Source: Anaspis maculata (lineage: Eukaryota > Arthropoda > Insecta > Coleoptera > Scraptiidae). From it: DNA of 64,000 nt. Shown here in pieces: positions 1 through 10,870 of the stretch. The stretch covers positions 55,980,012 to 56,044,011 of the forward strand of contig OX421965.1 in NCBI GenBank assembly GCA_949128115.1, in the 5' to 3' direction. How positions within the stretch are numbered: position 1 is the stretch's first letter; each line of letters opens with the position of its first letter. The notes under the pieces are model-generated. The model was not told where the DNA came from, did no database searches, and worked only from the letters and a program-made list of their open reading frames with translations. A program made the translations under genes and the position numbers.

Positions 1-406
1 CAGAAAAACTTTTTTTTCTTCCAAAACTTCCATTTTACAACAATATTTGGTCGTTTTTCATTATATCAGAGTGCAATTTGGTATTTGCGCTTAAGGTAAT
101 GTTAGAAATAAAATAAGACTGGAAGCCAAAGTCTATGCCTACTATTTTCGGAAGTAAGACATTAAACTTTTTTTTTCGCTAATGGTGGCCATCTTGGAAA
201 TTCAGTCGATGAGACCATTGAAAAAGTAATGGTAAGTATGTTACAATGTAATCGTAGAATTGCATAAAAGATTAACTTAAATAACAGGGTTCACCACTTT
301 ACAAAGGAAACAAATTGTGTATAGATATTTTCTTGGTTTTATACGGCTTCAAAGTCAATGGCTGTCGATGTAATAATTGTGATACCGGAAGGGGCAAAAT
401 ACGGTC
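1..406. other. AT-rich sequence, nothing recognised
   Basis: No open reading frame with coding character, no repeat and no element end could be seen. The stretch ends where the left arm of the foldback repeat at 407 begins. Confidence 0.5.
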
Positions 407-831
407 AGTATCATGATTTCCGATATTTTTCGAGTTTGCCATAGAAAATTCATTATAATCAGTTGGAGTATGCGCTTAGCAGCTATCTAAAAAGAATAAT
501 GTGGTATTTTCTGTTTCGACCGCCTACTGCAAAAACGTCTTTCACGTCTTCTCCGCAGTAGCGGATCCTATACCTGTTTTTTTTTTAACTTGAAGCATTC
601 CCTTTAGGCATTCTTATATGGGTTGGTCTCACTTTTGGATGAAGGTCTTACCTAATAGGGAAAAGATCACGAATAGACCTTCGTTAATGTTTTAATTTTC
701 ACAAAAAAGTGATACATTATTCTGTTTAGATAGCTGCTAAGAGCAAACCTTTCAACTGGATTATAATGAATTTTCTCTGGCAAACTCGGAAAATATCGGA
801 GATCATGATATGGAACGTATTTTCTGAAAAA
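407..831. repeat. Foldback element, about 425 bp
   Basis: About 100 bp at 407-508 (ATCATGATTTCCGAT through GCAGCTATCT) returns as its reverse complement at 722-831, with scattered mismatches and a roughly 200 bp unpaired middle. No target-site duplication could be fixed. This is the architecture of a non-autonomous DNA transposon with long terminal inverted repeats. Confidence 0.6.
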
Positions 832-1080
832 GTAAAATAGAATTAAGTATGAAGAACTGTAATATCTACTTCGCTGTGCCGCGAGTCAATATTCTCTTAT
901 TATTTTTTAGATCAAGACAAAAAAACTGTGAAATTGTATAATTTCAATAATATTGTTGAAATATTATATAATATAATAACAATATTCATGCATATGTTAC
1001 ATCTTTGACATTGGCAGCCATGATTGCCAAATACGCAGAGGGGAGCACGGACGGCGAACCGGCGACTCTGCTAGAAATTG
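832..1080. other. AT-rich spacer
   Basis: Runs of ATATAATA lie near 955-985. The minus-strand reading frame at 997-1251 overlaps the hairpin that follows and has no recognisable family, so it is not called as a gene. Confidence 0.4.
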
Positions 1081-1203
1081 GCCGCGTTCAGCAGACCCAA
1101 ACGTATTATGATTGTTGTTGGAAGTAAACGCCCTGTTCAGCACACCGTTCGGCAGACCAATCATAAACAGTTTGCAAACGTTGGCGTCTGCTGAACGCAG
1201 CCA
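1081..1203. repeat. Imperfect hairpin repeat
   Basis: GGCCGCGTTCAGCAGAC at the left pairs with GTCTGCTGAACGCAGCC at the right, and CAAACGT and CAATCATA pair inward. At about 120 bp with a short loop it is a MITE-sized foldback. Confidence 0.55.
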
Positions 1204-1272
1204 TTCATTCCAACGCACGTTGCGCTGTCTTCCATGGGTAAGGTGATTCAAAATGACATTGTTGACGTTTGA

Positions 1273-1427
1273 GCAATGGCCACGTTTACGCGAGGCTTAG
1301 CACTGATGCTAACAACAATTTGTCAAGAATGCATTTGGCATTTAATTGAAAGTAGATGACAATTTTTTAACAAACACGAACATTGTTGCTAGCATCAGTG
1401 CTAAGCCTCGCGTAAACAAGGCCATTG
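1273..1427. repeat. MITE-like hairpin, 155 bp
   Basis: Arms of about 44 bp, from CAATGGCCACGTTTACGCG to CGCGTAAACAAGGCCATTG, are nearly perfect inverted copies around an AT-rich loop. No target-site duplication was resolved. Confidence 0.7.
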
Positions 1428-1617
1428 ACTGCCTGCTCTTAATATCAATTAAAAATGAATTCTTTCAATTTAATGATTATTCAAATGTAATATTTCTTTA
1501 TTGTAATAATTCTCCAAAGTATATAATAATTCTTCAAATGTAATAATTCTTCAAAATAATGTAAAAATTCTTTCAATGTAATTAAGCCGAATTACTAGCC
1601 GAATCGGTGCTTCGATC
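1428..1617. repeat. AT-rich degenerate short repeat
   Basis: The motif TTCAAATGTAATAATTCTT recurs in variants about five times between 1480 and 1585. It looks like a decayed short tandem repeat just downstream of the last exon of the minus-strand gene. Confidence 0.45.
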
Positions 1618-2291
1618 TCAAAGTTTCTGCTTTATTTTATTTCTTCTGAATTGGATGTACGAATATAGATGCATTGGATCTGTGTGCAGCCTAAAGACGT
1701 TTCTGTTGTCATCGATAAGATCCTTACAAGCCACCAGGCCAGGAAGGCGGCCTTTTTGCAGGTTTTTTCCGAAAGTTTTGATGATCAGATTTCTTTCCTG
1801 TCGGCTGTATCCCCTGGAAGCTCTCCTTCCTTTCCCTTTCGGAGACGCGAAATAAGCGGCCAAGTCAATTTTCTTCCTCTTCTCTTTCAGGCTGCTTTCT
1901 TTGGGGACTAAGGTTGGTTTTGCCTGTTCTTCGACGTCTTCCCGTTCTTCCGTTTTTAGTCGTTTCACTTTCCACCCTTCTTCCGAAACCATGGTGTGTT
2001 TTGCCTGCCCTTTGCGTTCGAATTCTGTAGCCATTCGTTCAATAATAACCGTTGGAATTAATTTCCCTGGAGACATCTCTACGGTCGTTGAGTCTACGGA
2101 CCAGTTCTTGGATGTCATCGATTGGTTACATTTGCTCGGAGAAAGAATGGAAGCTGATTGGTCGAGGCGTTTGGCTTGGATGAGGTGCTTTGCTTGGCCG
2201 CGATGCTTCTGAAGCTCCATTTCGTGTTTTTTTCCGACATGGTGATGCAATTTTTTTGATTTGGGTAACAAGCGTATACTTTCACCATCAT
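1618..2291 (-). CDS. Terminal exon C of Crypton-like recombinase gene
   Basis: Read on the minus strand, an acceptor (TCTGTCACAG) precedes position 2291. The frame then runs 224 codons to a TGA at 1618. The exon opens with DGESIRLLPKSKKL, which resembles the start of exon B (DDRSVRLLSEEKEL). The middle is basic and low-complexity. The last 65 residues (GYSRQERNLIIKTFGKNLQK, then PGLVACKDLIDD) match my recollection of the Myb/SANT-like C-terminus found after the recombinase core in this transposon-derived arthropod family, in which a W/Y-x-x-E motif is followed by GKxPG and a cysteine. The exon starts in phase 1, compatible with the donors of both exon A and exon B. Function is unknown; DNA binding is inferred. 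No alignment was possible. Confidence 0.55.
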
Positions 2292-2351
2292 CTGTGACAG
2301 ATAAGGTTAAAAAAATAAGTATCAGTCAAACTGAAACCTCACAGGTAGGTA

Positions 2352-2587
2352 CTATCGATTGCAAAAAAAACTGGTACAAAACTGTCAAACATGTCAAACT
2401 GAAATCAGTGTTTTGTACCCCAAAAAAGGGGTCTTGTTGCAAAATCGACAATGAATTCGGTACGTGAAGACGCATATAATTTTACTACCTTGAAAAGACC
2501 TAAAGTGCGGGTCACATAATGCAGAATTCACTGATTTTATCTTGACATGTTTGACAGTTTTGTACCAGTTTTTATTGAAAACGATAG
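2352..2587. mobile_element. Tc1/mariner-type MITE, copy 1
   Basis: The element is 236 bp with inverted ends CTATCGATTGCAAAAA and the matching AAAACGATAG, and is flanked by TA on both sides (2350-2351, 2588-2589). About 45 bp of each end pair, including CTGGTACAAAACTGTCAAAC. A second copy of the same family lies at 6232-6468. TA duplications and lack of coding capacity point to a non-autonomous Tc1/mariner derivative. Confidence 0.85.
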
Positions 2588-2611
2588 TAGCTACCGAGAA
2601 CAAACAAACTA

Positions 2612-3358
2612 TTATCCGTTTCACGGTTATTTTTATTAGAGCACGCTATGGAAAAATTTAGTTGTGTTGGTACCTCTGACCAGTGGCAGTTATGGCAGAG
2701 GTTCGCAGGGGTGCACAGGTGGTGTAGACGTGGTATATTGACGCTATCACAGCCGTCACCCGTCAGTGTCACGTGATTGTTTGCCTTACAGAAAATCTTC
2801 GAACGTTTGTGAGGAAAAGACAAGAGCTTTCCTCGGAGTGATTTGCCGCGGATCGCCGATTGTGCCGACTAGTGATGGCCACAGACAATATGGCGACAGA
2901 AAATCTTCCAGCAAAGCGTACTCGCGGGTCGTCGTATCCTGAGAGGGTCGTATCCCACCTCGTGCAGAGTCCAACGTCTGTGAGTCCAACTGCATAAATT
3001 AAATGTCCATCTAAGGAAGTTTTATCAATCCCACTGGGGCAGTGGCGTTGACTGAGCGACAGCAGTGGGCACCTCTATTTAATTTTCTCTAGTCGGTACT
3101 ACGATTGCCGCACTCTGGCTTCACTTTCTTCCGTGGTCGTCACAAGCGGGGAGTGGCGCGATGAGAAGGCGCTCCGAGGAAACCCGCTCTTGTCTTCTTT
3201 TCGTCACAAAACTACGAAGATTTTCTGTTACGTAAACATCTTTATGTGGCACCACATCTACATCCACCTCTGATAACCTTTGCTATACTGTCACTGGTCA
3301 GTCGTATCAACACAAATAATTTTTTCCATAGCCTACTCTATAGCCTTGAAACGGATAA
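2612..3358. mobile_element. Foldback DNA transposon with TA duplication
   Basis: The 747 bp element has terminal TTATCCGTTTC paired with GAAACGGATAA and TA on both flanks (2610-2611, 3359-3360). The arms pair over about 230 bp with mismatches; a shared stretch covers the GGAAAAATTTA and GAAAATCTTCGAACGTTTG motifs. No transposase frame is present, so it is non-autonomous. Confidence 0.75.
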
Positions 3359-3391
3359 TACAATATGGCAGTTGCATTAGGCCGGAGTCAT

Positions 3392-5351
3392 GCCCAATTT
3401 ATAGATTGACGAAAGCCGTAACGTAACGTAGCCGTACATATTTGAAGAAGTGGCATATCAAGACGACGGATCAAAATACACGAATTAACCATAGACCTGA
3501 CAATACTTCGTATATGGACGGAGCCTGCCATGCGACGGCATGCACCACGGAGCGGGGCCAAGGCGATGGAGAGATAGACCTATAGTGCAAGACGCACGCG
3601 AGAGTAGGATGCAGGAGAATGTACCACGTGACATGGGTATACCCCGGCCGCTTACTCAGTGTTTTCTTATGGGAATTTAGGTAGCGCTCGACTATTTTTC
3701 CTTGGAATAAGACAAATACAAAAAAAATATTTTGGGAAAACTTTGATTTGAAGTCCCTAATATCGAAATTGATAGGAAAACCATGAATTATACTGATATA
3801 TTGTTCCCATTTCGAATAAATCACTTTTTTGTCTTAGAATTACTTACCCTGCCTATACTTAGTTGTATTATTTTTTCTTTCGGTGATTTTTACAGCTATA
3901 TTTTCGGAAACATTAAAATACCTACATGTCATAATCTGATTCTATTGACCTGGTAAGCAGGTACCTACATTGAGACTCAATATTTCATTTTATCTAGCGT
4001 ACAGTAGTTGCGGACTTAATAATGGAATCTCTACAAAATCGAGTCGCCTGTTTTCTGGTCGCATCTTACCTCCTATCACCAGAAACAGGCAAATTAATGT
4101 TTGTAGCGTTTCCATTATTAAGCCCGCAATTGTACGTACAACATACATATTTGTGTTTATGATAATAATAATATATCTACGAAATACGAATGGAAAATGC
4201 ACAACAACATAATATATTGTAATATTTTAGATAATAAATTAAACACTCTACACTGGATGTTCAAATCAATCAATTTAGAAAAATTATGTCCCTTACCTCA
4301 TTGGATAGTACCTATTATTTTATTATTAAGATCCTCAAATTGAAATATACCTTTAAAGCTTTAAAATTTCATAAAGAAGTTTGTTGATATTATTTAAAGG
4401 ATCTTGGTCCAATATATTATTGTCAGACAATTTTTTGAATACCTAACCCAATACCATGATACCTACCTATACATTATGGCACTCTATGGCTCGAGTTGGG
4501 GTTAAAATCAATCTACTCATGAAATTCGGATTAGGGAAGCTAATATCTATCCCGAGGTACCTATGCCCTTACAGTTTTCTCTGCTATTTTACACGAGAAA
4601 TTTTAAAAACTGTTTATAAAGTATAATACCTGAGATGGATGAAATACCTTATTGATGGCTCATTTTCCAACAGTGATTTTCTTGGAAGTTCACGGGATGC
4701 ATGTTTTTTTTTCAAATGTTCTGGGAAATTAAAAATTGACGAAATTTCAGATGTAGTTAACACGGTATAAGGTACCTACTATACTAATTCATAAATAAGA
4801 CAATAAGAGGCATACTAATGAAGAATCAAGGAATAATGGACACATTACTATAATAAACGATAATATAGAATACGTGTAGGTACTTGTGAGAAGAAATCTC
4901 AGTCCCCGTTGTCCACTTTTCGGCACAGTCATGCACAACACTATCTAAACATTTTGTTTTTAAGGTTGTAATTTTGATATCATTTCTTAACAATAACGAG
5001 CAAAACATCGAGCTAAACCATCATTTGGCGCACATTCCCCATGCAATGCCGTGTACTGCACCCACTGTTTTGGCCCGACTCAGCTGATCGGCAGCTATCT
5101 CCGTCTCGTTGCTACGACTCCACACGCTCTCGCTCTACACTCCGTCCAGTACGAAGTATTGTCAGGTCTATGGAATTAACCAACGAAAACGAATCGACTT
5201 GCGTTCTGATTGCTCTACCGGAAGACGCTGCGCTGCCATGGCCGTAACGTAATAATAGATGGGCCTGGCCCATTTCTTATTTCTATTTTTCATTTCTTAT
5301 TCATTTCTTAAGTTACGGCTACGTTACGTCTTACGTCAATCTTTAAATTGC
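3392..5351. mobile_element. Large foldback element, about 1.96 kb
   Basis: CAATTTATAGATTGACG at the left end matches the reverse complement of CGTCAATCTTTAAATTG at the right end. The AGCCGTAACGTAACG region, the GACCTGACAATACTTCG region and several shorter blocks pair between 3410-3600 and 5100-5345. The interior holds its own hairpin at about 3996-4137 (TTGCGGACTTAATAATGGA paired with TCCATTATTAAGCCCGCAA). No coding capacity was seen, and no target duplication could be fixed. Confidence 0.6.
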
Positions 5352-5362
5352 GCTTTACATTA

Positions 5363-6090
5363 TCCAATTCGCGTCATATTTCCATCAAACTAGTAGTATC
5401 AAACACCTGGGAAACGCATCAAACAGGCAAACTAGGACGTCACTTCAGCGGTTTGATACAACTAGTTTGATGGAATTTGACGCTAAGGCCGGTGTCACAC
5501 TATCAAATTCGCGTCAAAATTCCATCAAACTGGTTGTAGCCAACCGGTGAAATGAAGTCATAATTTGCCTGTTTGCAGAGTTTCCCAGGGGTTTGATACA
5601 ACTAGTTTGATGGAAATTCGCGTCATATTTCCATCAAACCAGGTAGTTATTGCAGCAAACCGGTGAAGTGATGACATAATTTGCCTGTTTGCTGCGTTTC
5701 CCAGGAGTTTATTACAACTAGTTTGATGGAAATTTGACGCGAATTTGATAATGTGACACCGACCTAATTTGGATTCGCGTCAAATTTCCATCAAACCAGT
5801 GGTGGAACCACGAACACTCGTCAGTTGTTGAGCTCGATAATTCTCATAGGCTCCATAGATCATAGTCCGACAAAATCTCGCCAAATATCGATGCGACCGC
5901 CTCGACTTCCAAGCATTTTATCAGATTATGATCTATGGAGCCTATGAAAACTATCGAGCTCGACAACTAGCGAGTGTTATTCCACCACAGTTGTATCAAA
6001 CTCTTTGGAAACGAAGCAAACATGTAAATAATGACGTTGCCTCAACGGTTTCATACAACAACTAGCTTGATGGAAATTTGACGCAAATTT
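5363..6090. repeat. Cluster of four related hairpin repeats
   Basis: The unit runs from CAAATTCGCGTCAAATTTCC and ATCAAACTAGT to CTAGTTTGATGGAAATTTGA, with CAAACAGGCAAA or its complement in the loop. Copies lie near 5363-5484, 5502-5620, 5620-5747 and 5775-6090, tandem and in part abutting. The last copy is split by a nested foldback at about 5806-5990 (TTGTTGAGCTCGATA paired with TATCGAGCTCGACAA). This looks like serial self-insertion of one MITE family. Confidence 0.65.
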
Positions 6091-6231
6091 GATAAGTTAG
6101 AAAATGTTGGTTTTGGAAAATTGTCAGAACGTCCGAGATGTCTTCCAACTGCTTGACAAAATGAGATTTATTCAGATTCAATTAATTTTTCGTATTTTGG
6201 AAATTATATGAAGTTGTGTTTGTAATAAGTA

Positions 6232-6468
6232 CTATCGATTGCAAAAAAAACTGGTACAAAACTGTCAAACATGTCAAATTAAAATCAGTGTTTTGTACCC
6301 CCAAAAAAGCGTTCTTGTTGCAACATCGACAATAAATTCGGTACGTCAAAGCGCATATAATTTTACTATCTAGAAAAGACCTAACATGCGGGTCACATAA
6401 TGCAGAATTCACTGATTTCATCTTGACATGTTTGACAGTTTTGTACCAGGTTTTTTTGAAAACGATAG
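6232..6468. mobile_element. Tc1/mariner-type MITE, copy 2
   Basis: The 237 bp element starts CTATCGATTGCAAAAA and ends AACGATAG, with TA on each side (6230-6231, 6469-6470). It is very similar to the copy at 2352-2587 along its whole length and in the same orientation, so both copies sit in one intron of the recombinase gene. Confidence 0.85.
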
Positions 6469-6607
6469 TAGGTAGATACCGACCTGCCTAGTTTATTTTT
6501 GATTATTTTTGAGAACTGTACCAAAAGCCTCATTTACGGATTTGGTGCCATATGGAGCCACGCGAGCACTAACGTCAAGTCGGAGCACGCGACTACTTGT
6601 ACATGTA

Positions 6608-7305
6608 CAGGGTGTTTTATTTAAAATTCTAATTTCTAATTCTAATTACAGCTCCGTTGTTTATGATTCGATTTAGATGACTCAAAAAGGAGCATGAATG
6701 GTTCGTCCAAGGTCATAATCTGAAATCAATTTTGATTTTTTTTTTACTTTTATTTTCAATGTCAGGCGATAGTCAACTTTTTTTTTCAAATGGCAACATA
6801 TTTTTTCCATATTTTTTTCTCACTTCTCAACTTTTTCTGGATACAGAATAATATCGCATTTTTACTCAACTTAAAATTTTAATTTCTTTAAATATGTAAA
6901 GTGAATAATATTTATATTTTTTTTTATTCAATATTGGTTTCAAAAGGTAACCATAGGTACATCGATATCAAACCATTTTTCCCAATTTTGGATTAAAAAA
7001 AAACAATTTTTCCGATTTTTAAAAATTTCAAAAAGTTAAGCAAAAATGCGATATTGTTACATTGCTGTATCCACAAAATTACGCAAAATCGAAAAAAGAT
7101 ATGAAAAAGATACATCCACAAAAAAAATATGTTGCCATTAAAAAAAAGTTGACTATCGCCTGACATTGAAGATAAAAGTAAAAAAGATCGAAATTGGTTA
7201 CAGATTGTGGTCTCGGATGAACCAATCAAGCTACTTTTTGAATCATCTTAATCGGATAATAAACAACGGAGCTGTAACCAGAAGAATTTTAAATACAACA
7301 CCCTG
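6608..7305. mobile_element. Foldback element with CAGGGTG ends
   Basis: CAGGGTGTTTTATTTAAAATT at the left pairs with the complement ending AACACCCTG at 7305, and CAGCTCCGTTGTTTAT pairs further in. Long blocks around 6770 and 7150 (GGCGATAGTCAACTTTTTTT) also pair. Total length is about 700 bp with an AT-rich core and no coding capacity. CAGGGTG is the end motif shared by several mariner-like elements in this window. Confidence 0.7.
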
Positions 7306-7386
7306 TTTACCTGTACACATAGACCTATCCATTCGCTTTGAAGCTACTTTAGATCAACCTTATCAGAATGTTGAAAACACATACAG

Positions 7387-7573
7387 TTTGATTTATAACA
7401 GCTGGCACTTGCGTCATTAATTTAACGTTCAAGTTCGGACAGCCGTCAGTGGGAATCTATGGCAATATGCCACCAATATGCTTGTTCAATTCTACTGACG
7501 GTTTTCCGAAGTTGAACCTGTGGTTGAACGTTAAATCAATGACGCAGGTGCAAGCTGCTATAAATCGAACTAT
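7387..7573. repeat. MITE-like hairpin, 187 bp
   Basis: The left arm, containing GACGCAAGTGCCAGCTGTTA in complement, pairs with ATGACGCAGGTGCAAGCTGC at the right. TTAACGTTCAAG and CAGTAGAATT-type blocks pair inward. It lies in the intron just downstream of exon B. Confidence 0.6.
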
Positions 7574-7666
7574 ACATCAATTTTCATGGCTAGATGAAAA
7601 TTGTTTGGAATTTAGAGTACCTATAATAATTATGATGTATGATAAGAAACTAACCATTATCGCTAC

Positions 7667-7867
7667 CCCTCGAGGTGAAGTCGTCTTGCTTGGGAGGCTG
7701 CTCCTGGGTAACGCTGGCGAGGTTTTCCAAATTTCGCCTGTTTGCTTCGTCGTAATGTTCGTGAAGCTCTGCTTCGTCGTAATGTTCGTGAAGCTCTGCT
7801 TCGTCGCATATTTCGCCACCACGTAATTCTTTTTCTTCGGACAGCAAACGCACACTTCTATCGTCAT
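7667..7867 (-). CDS. Exon B of Crypton-like recombinase gene
   Basis: The acceptor CTGTCATAG precedes 7867, and a donor (GGG then GTAGCG) follows 7667. A second phase-1 donor (GTTAGT) lies 12 nt further on at 7655. The exon adds about 66 residues in phase 1 to phase 1. It is acidic, opening DDRSVRLLSEEKELRGGEIC, and contains a 9-residue tandem duplication (ELHEHYDEA twice) from a perfect 27-bp repeat at about 7744-7797. Its start is paralogous to that of exon C, and both exons accept the same upstream donor phase, so B may be a cassette exon, a mutually exclusive alternative, or a serial exon. The intron to exon A is 75 nt. Confidence 0.5.
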
Positions 7868-7942
7868 CTATGACAGGTAATTTGGGGTACAATATTTGTC
7901 ATTACTGTGTGTGCAATATTCAATAGAAATAGACCAACTCAC

Positions 7943-8391
7943 CGTCATCGCTCTCGCTCGCCGTCACCTCGTCGGTTCGTTCTTGGTCCGCTATTTCCTT
8001 CAATTCTTGAATTGTTTTGCCTCTATGTCTGCCTAGATCTGTGTCTCCTACAAATTCTAGGTATTTGGCCAGATGTAGAATGTCGTTTGTTAACTGGGGT
8101 TGCCTATAAATTTGGAGATGGACAGATAAGTCATGCCCCATCCCATCGCTGACCATTCTTAACTCTTCAGATGTTAAATTCAAGTATTGGGCCTGTGTAG
8201 CCACGTGTTTTCGTAGGTTAGTGCATCGCACTCGATCTGGGAACTTCAAATTGGCAGCACAATTATTAACATAACTCCTCATTAGCGATGACACATCATG
8301 GTGTCCCCGCTCAGTAGAAGTTGCAAACAAAAAGTTGTTGTCTTCGGCGACGCCGGCGAAAGATCTACACTCCAAGAGTTTGTCGAAGTAT
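7943..8391 (-). CDS. Exon A: tyrosine-recombinase core
   Basis: The exon is bounded by an acceptor (GGTTTTCAG, exon from 8391) and a consensus donor (GACG then GTGAGT, after 7943). It encodes about 149 residues. LRKHVATQAQYLNL followed by MGHDLSVHLQIYRQ fits the C-terminal tyrosine-recombinase pattern R-x-x-H, then G-H, then a Y about nine residues later, so the box II arginine, a histidine and the nucleophile tyrosine are all visible. Such cores occur in Crypton transposons and in genes domesticated from them. The N-terminal half of the catalytic domain must lie on upstream exons beyond 8391, which I could not find. Whether the gene is host-domesticated or a relic is open; the uninterrupted frame and good splice sites favour function. 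Confidence 0.6.
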
Positions 8392-8776
8392 CTGAAAACC
8401 ATCAGTATCATATGAATAGATATATGACCAAAATTTGAGCAGTAATTATTACACAAAAATACACTACTGACTAAAGCTGTGCTTTGCCTGCAAATAGCCT
8501 AATTTAGAATGGGTACGTAGTTAGTTATGTAGGCACTCCTATAATACTTTTGAAAAATTTAATAATACTTTTGTTTAATTTGTATAAACCTAATTTTAAT
8601 CGTTTATTGTGTACAACTAACGCGCAACTCAATACTTTCACAGGCGTTGACCACGTTGTCATGGTAACTAACCAAGGTCAACTTGAGGCTCATCAGGTGA
8701 ATATTGGCCTTAAACATTCAAATTTGAGTTCGTCAGAAAACGGCCTGCGGCGAGAGGTAAACCGCAGACCAAAAAA
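8392..8776. other. Intronic or upstream sequence, nothing recognised
   Basis: This lies immediately 5' of exon A on the minus strand and should be intron. No further recombinase exon, repeat or element end could be identified. Confidence 0.4.
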
Positions 8777-9172
8777 GCGTACACTAATTCCCTTTTTTCC
8801 ACTAATACCCAGTAATTCCTACGTAATATCCATTAATACTCAACTAATACCCAGTAATACCCACTAACACCCAGTAATACCCAACTAACACCCACTAATA
8901 CCCAGTGATGCTGGGTTCATACACCAAGATAAGGCGTAAAGAGCAACGCCTAAGCCTGGGTGGCAACTGATTGCTGTGGAAAGTGGCCTGGTTTTAGGCG
9001 TTATTCCTTAATCCTTAAGCACTAAATTTCGTGTTTGAACCACTAGCCACTAATACCCGTGTAATTCCTGTGTTTTGACGCATACGCAGTAGATTTTTAA
9101 AACCCACTAATACCCACCAATATCTACTAACTCCTATGTTATACCCACTAATACCCAACTAATACCATAATA
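8777..9172. repeat. Degenerate short repeat, ACTAATACCC type
   Basis: Variants of ACTAATACCCAGTAATACCC are repeated in two blocks, 8777-8906 and 9049-9172, separated by about 140 bp of unique sequence. Unit length is 8-10 bp and copies are imperfect. Confidence 0.7.
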
Positions 9173-9175
9173 AGG

Positions 9176-9365
9176 GAGTGCATAGCCGAGTGGACATCGC
9201 TCGCAGCGGTTGATAACCGATGCGTTGATTTCTAGTTGGGTGACCCCGCAACGAACTCTTTTCACTAGGACAGAGAAGAAGCAAGAAACAAATCGGTCAT
9301 ATTGCCGTATCTATAACTTCTTCGGTGCCTACTTGATTTAATCGCTAGTGGCGGCATAGAGAGGC
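9176..9365 (+). mobile_element. Possible tRNA-derived SINE
   Basis: TAGCCGAGTGG at 9185 is a good pol III A-box in the tRNA-Leu/Ser style. The B-box is degenerate (AGTTGGGTGACCCC near 9232). No clear A-rich tail or target duplication was found. It could be a decayed SINE head or a chance match. Confidence 0.35.
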
Positions 9366-9499
9366 GGCTGACCGCACGACCTTTTCAGCTTGGCATGTGA
9401 GAGAAATACGCTAAAAATTAGAACGCTACAGCGTTAGGTGTGCGAGAAAGTGTAATATTTATATCATTTATGATAACTGGGGCAGTTTCAGCTCTGTCA

Positions 9500-10535
9500 A
9501 AGTCTGGACGTGGATGACTTATAGGGGGGGGGGGGTGAAAAGTAATGGAGTTTTTAATCATCTTGAGTTATTCTATCGAATGAAGAATGTCCGGTTACAA
9601 TTGGAGATGGTTGAGAGAAAGGGGTTGTGTCTTTATGGGATGGGGGGGGATGCTGAAACGTGCATTGGGTTTTTTCTTCCACTTGAGTTTTTTCATCAAA
9701 TAGAAAAAGCCCGGTTAAGATCGGAGGTGGTTGTGAAAACGGGGTGGGTTGTAGGGGATGAGGGTGAAAAGTTTTTTTTTACCCGCGAGTTCATCTATCG
9801 AATCAAAAAAGTCCGGTTACGATCGGAGATGTTAAAGTGTTGTTGGTTGAGAGTGTTGTTTTTTAGAGGGTGGGGGTGAATTAGGGTTTTTTCTTCCAGC
9901 TGAGTTTTTCAATTGAATGGAAAAAGTCCGGTTAAGATCGGAGATGGTTGTGAAAAAGGGGATGGTTTGTAGGGGATGAGGGCGAAAAGTTTTTTTTCTC
10001 CCCGCGAGTTCTTCTATCGAATCAAAAAAGTCCGGTTACGATCGGAGATAATTGTGAAAATGGGGGTTGTTTGTAAGGGATAATTGGATGGTGAAACTTT
10101 TTTTTTTCTCTTTCCGAGAGTTCTTCTATCAAATGGAAAAAGGTCCGGTTACGATCGGAGATGGTTGAGAGTTGTTGGTTGGGAGGGTTGTTTTTTCAAA
10201 AATAGGGGGAGGGTGAAAACAACATTAGGGTTTTTTCTTCCACTTGAGTTTTTCCATCGAATAGAAAAAGTCCGGTTAAGATTGGAGATGGTTGTGAAGA
10301 AGGGGGTGGCTTTTAGGGGATGAGGGTGAAACTTTTTTTTTCTCCGCGAGTTTTTCTGTCAAATGGAAAAAGTCCGGTTACGATCGGAGATGGTTGAGAG
10401 TTGTTGGTTGAGAGGGTTGTTTTTTCAGAGGGGGGGGGGGGGTGAAAAGGGCAATAGGTTTTTTTTTCACTTGAGTTTTTCCATGGAATGGAAAAAATCC
10501 GGTTAAGATCGGAGATGGTTGTGAAAAAGGGGCTG
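9500..10535. repeat. Tandem array of two alternating monomers
   Basis: The core GTCCGGTTAMGATCGGAGAT (M = A or C) occurs nine times, near 9590, 9708, 9810, 9928, 10030, 10143, 10269, 10371 and 10497. Two monomer types, about 102 and 120 bp, mostly alternate. One has TTAAGATCGGAGATGGTTGTG and the other TTACGATCGGAGATGGTTGAG, giving a dimer of about 220 bp. G-rich and T-rich tracts are unequally distributed between strands. The open frames through it are by-products of the repeat. Confidence 0.85.
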
Positions 10536-10735
10536 CTTACTGCTTATGCTGTGCAAGTTTTCTCAGAGCCATGTGACTCATAAAAAAATTACACACTTCT
10601 CTAAAAATAAATTGCGAGGTCATAGCGGTAATGTCGTTTTTAATTGATTGATTTTCTTTATTTGCTCAGTACGTTCATAGTAAGTACATATCCTGTTGGT
10701 ATCCTATTGGTATCCTCTTATCAGTCTTATCTAAT

Positions 10736-10870
10736 GTACGGTTGCGGACTCATAAAAGTTTACACCGATGACAATCGTGTGGCCATGCCCATTCAAAATT
10801 ACGTCAAAACTGAATTAGCATGGCCACTCGATCGCCGTCGGTGTAAACTTTTATGAGTCCGCAACCGTAC
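10736..10870. repeat. MITE-like hairpin, 135 bp
   Basis: GTACGGTTGCGGACTCATAA is mirrored by TTATGAGTCCGCAACCGTAC with about 45 bp of paired arm and a loop of about 45 bp. It is nearly perfect and therefore probably young. Confidence 0.8.
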
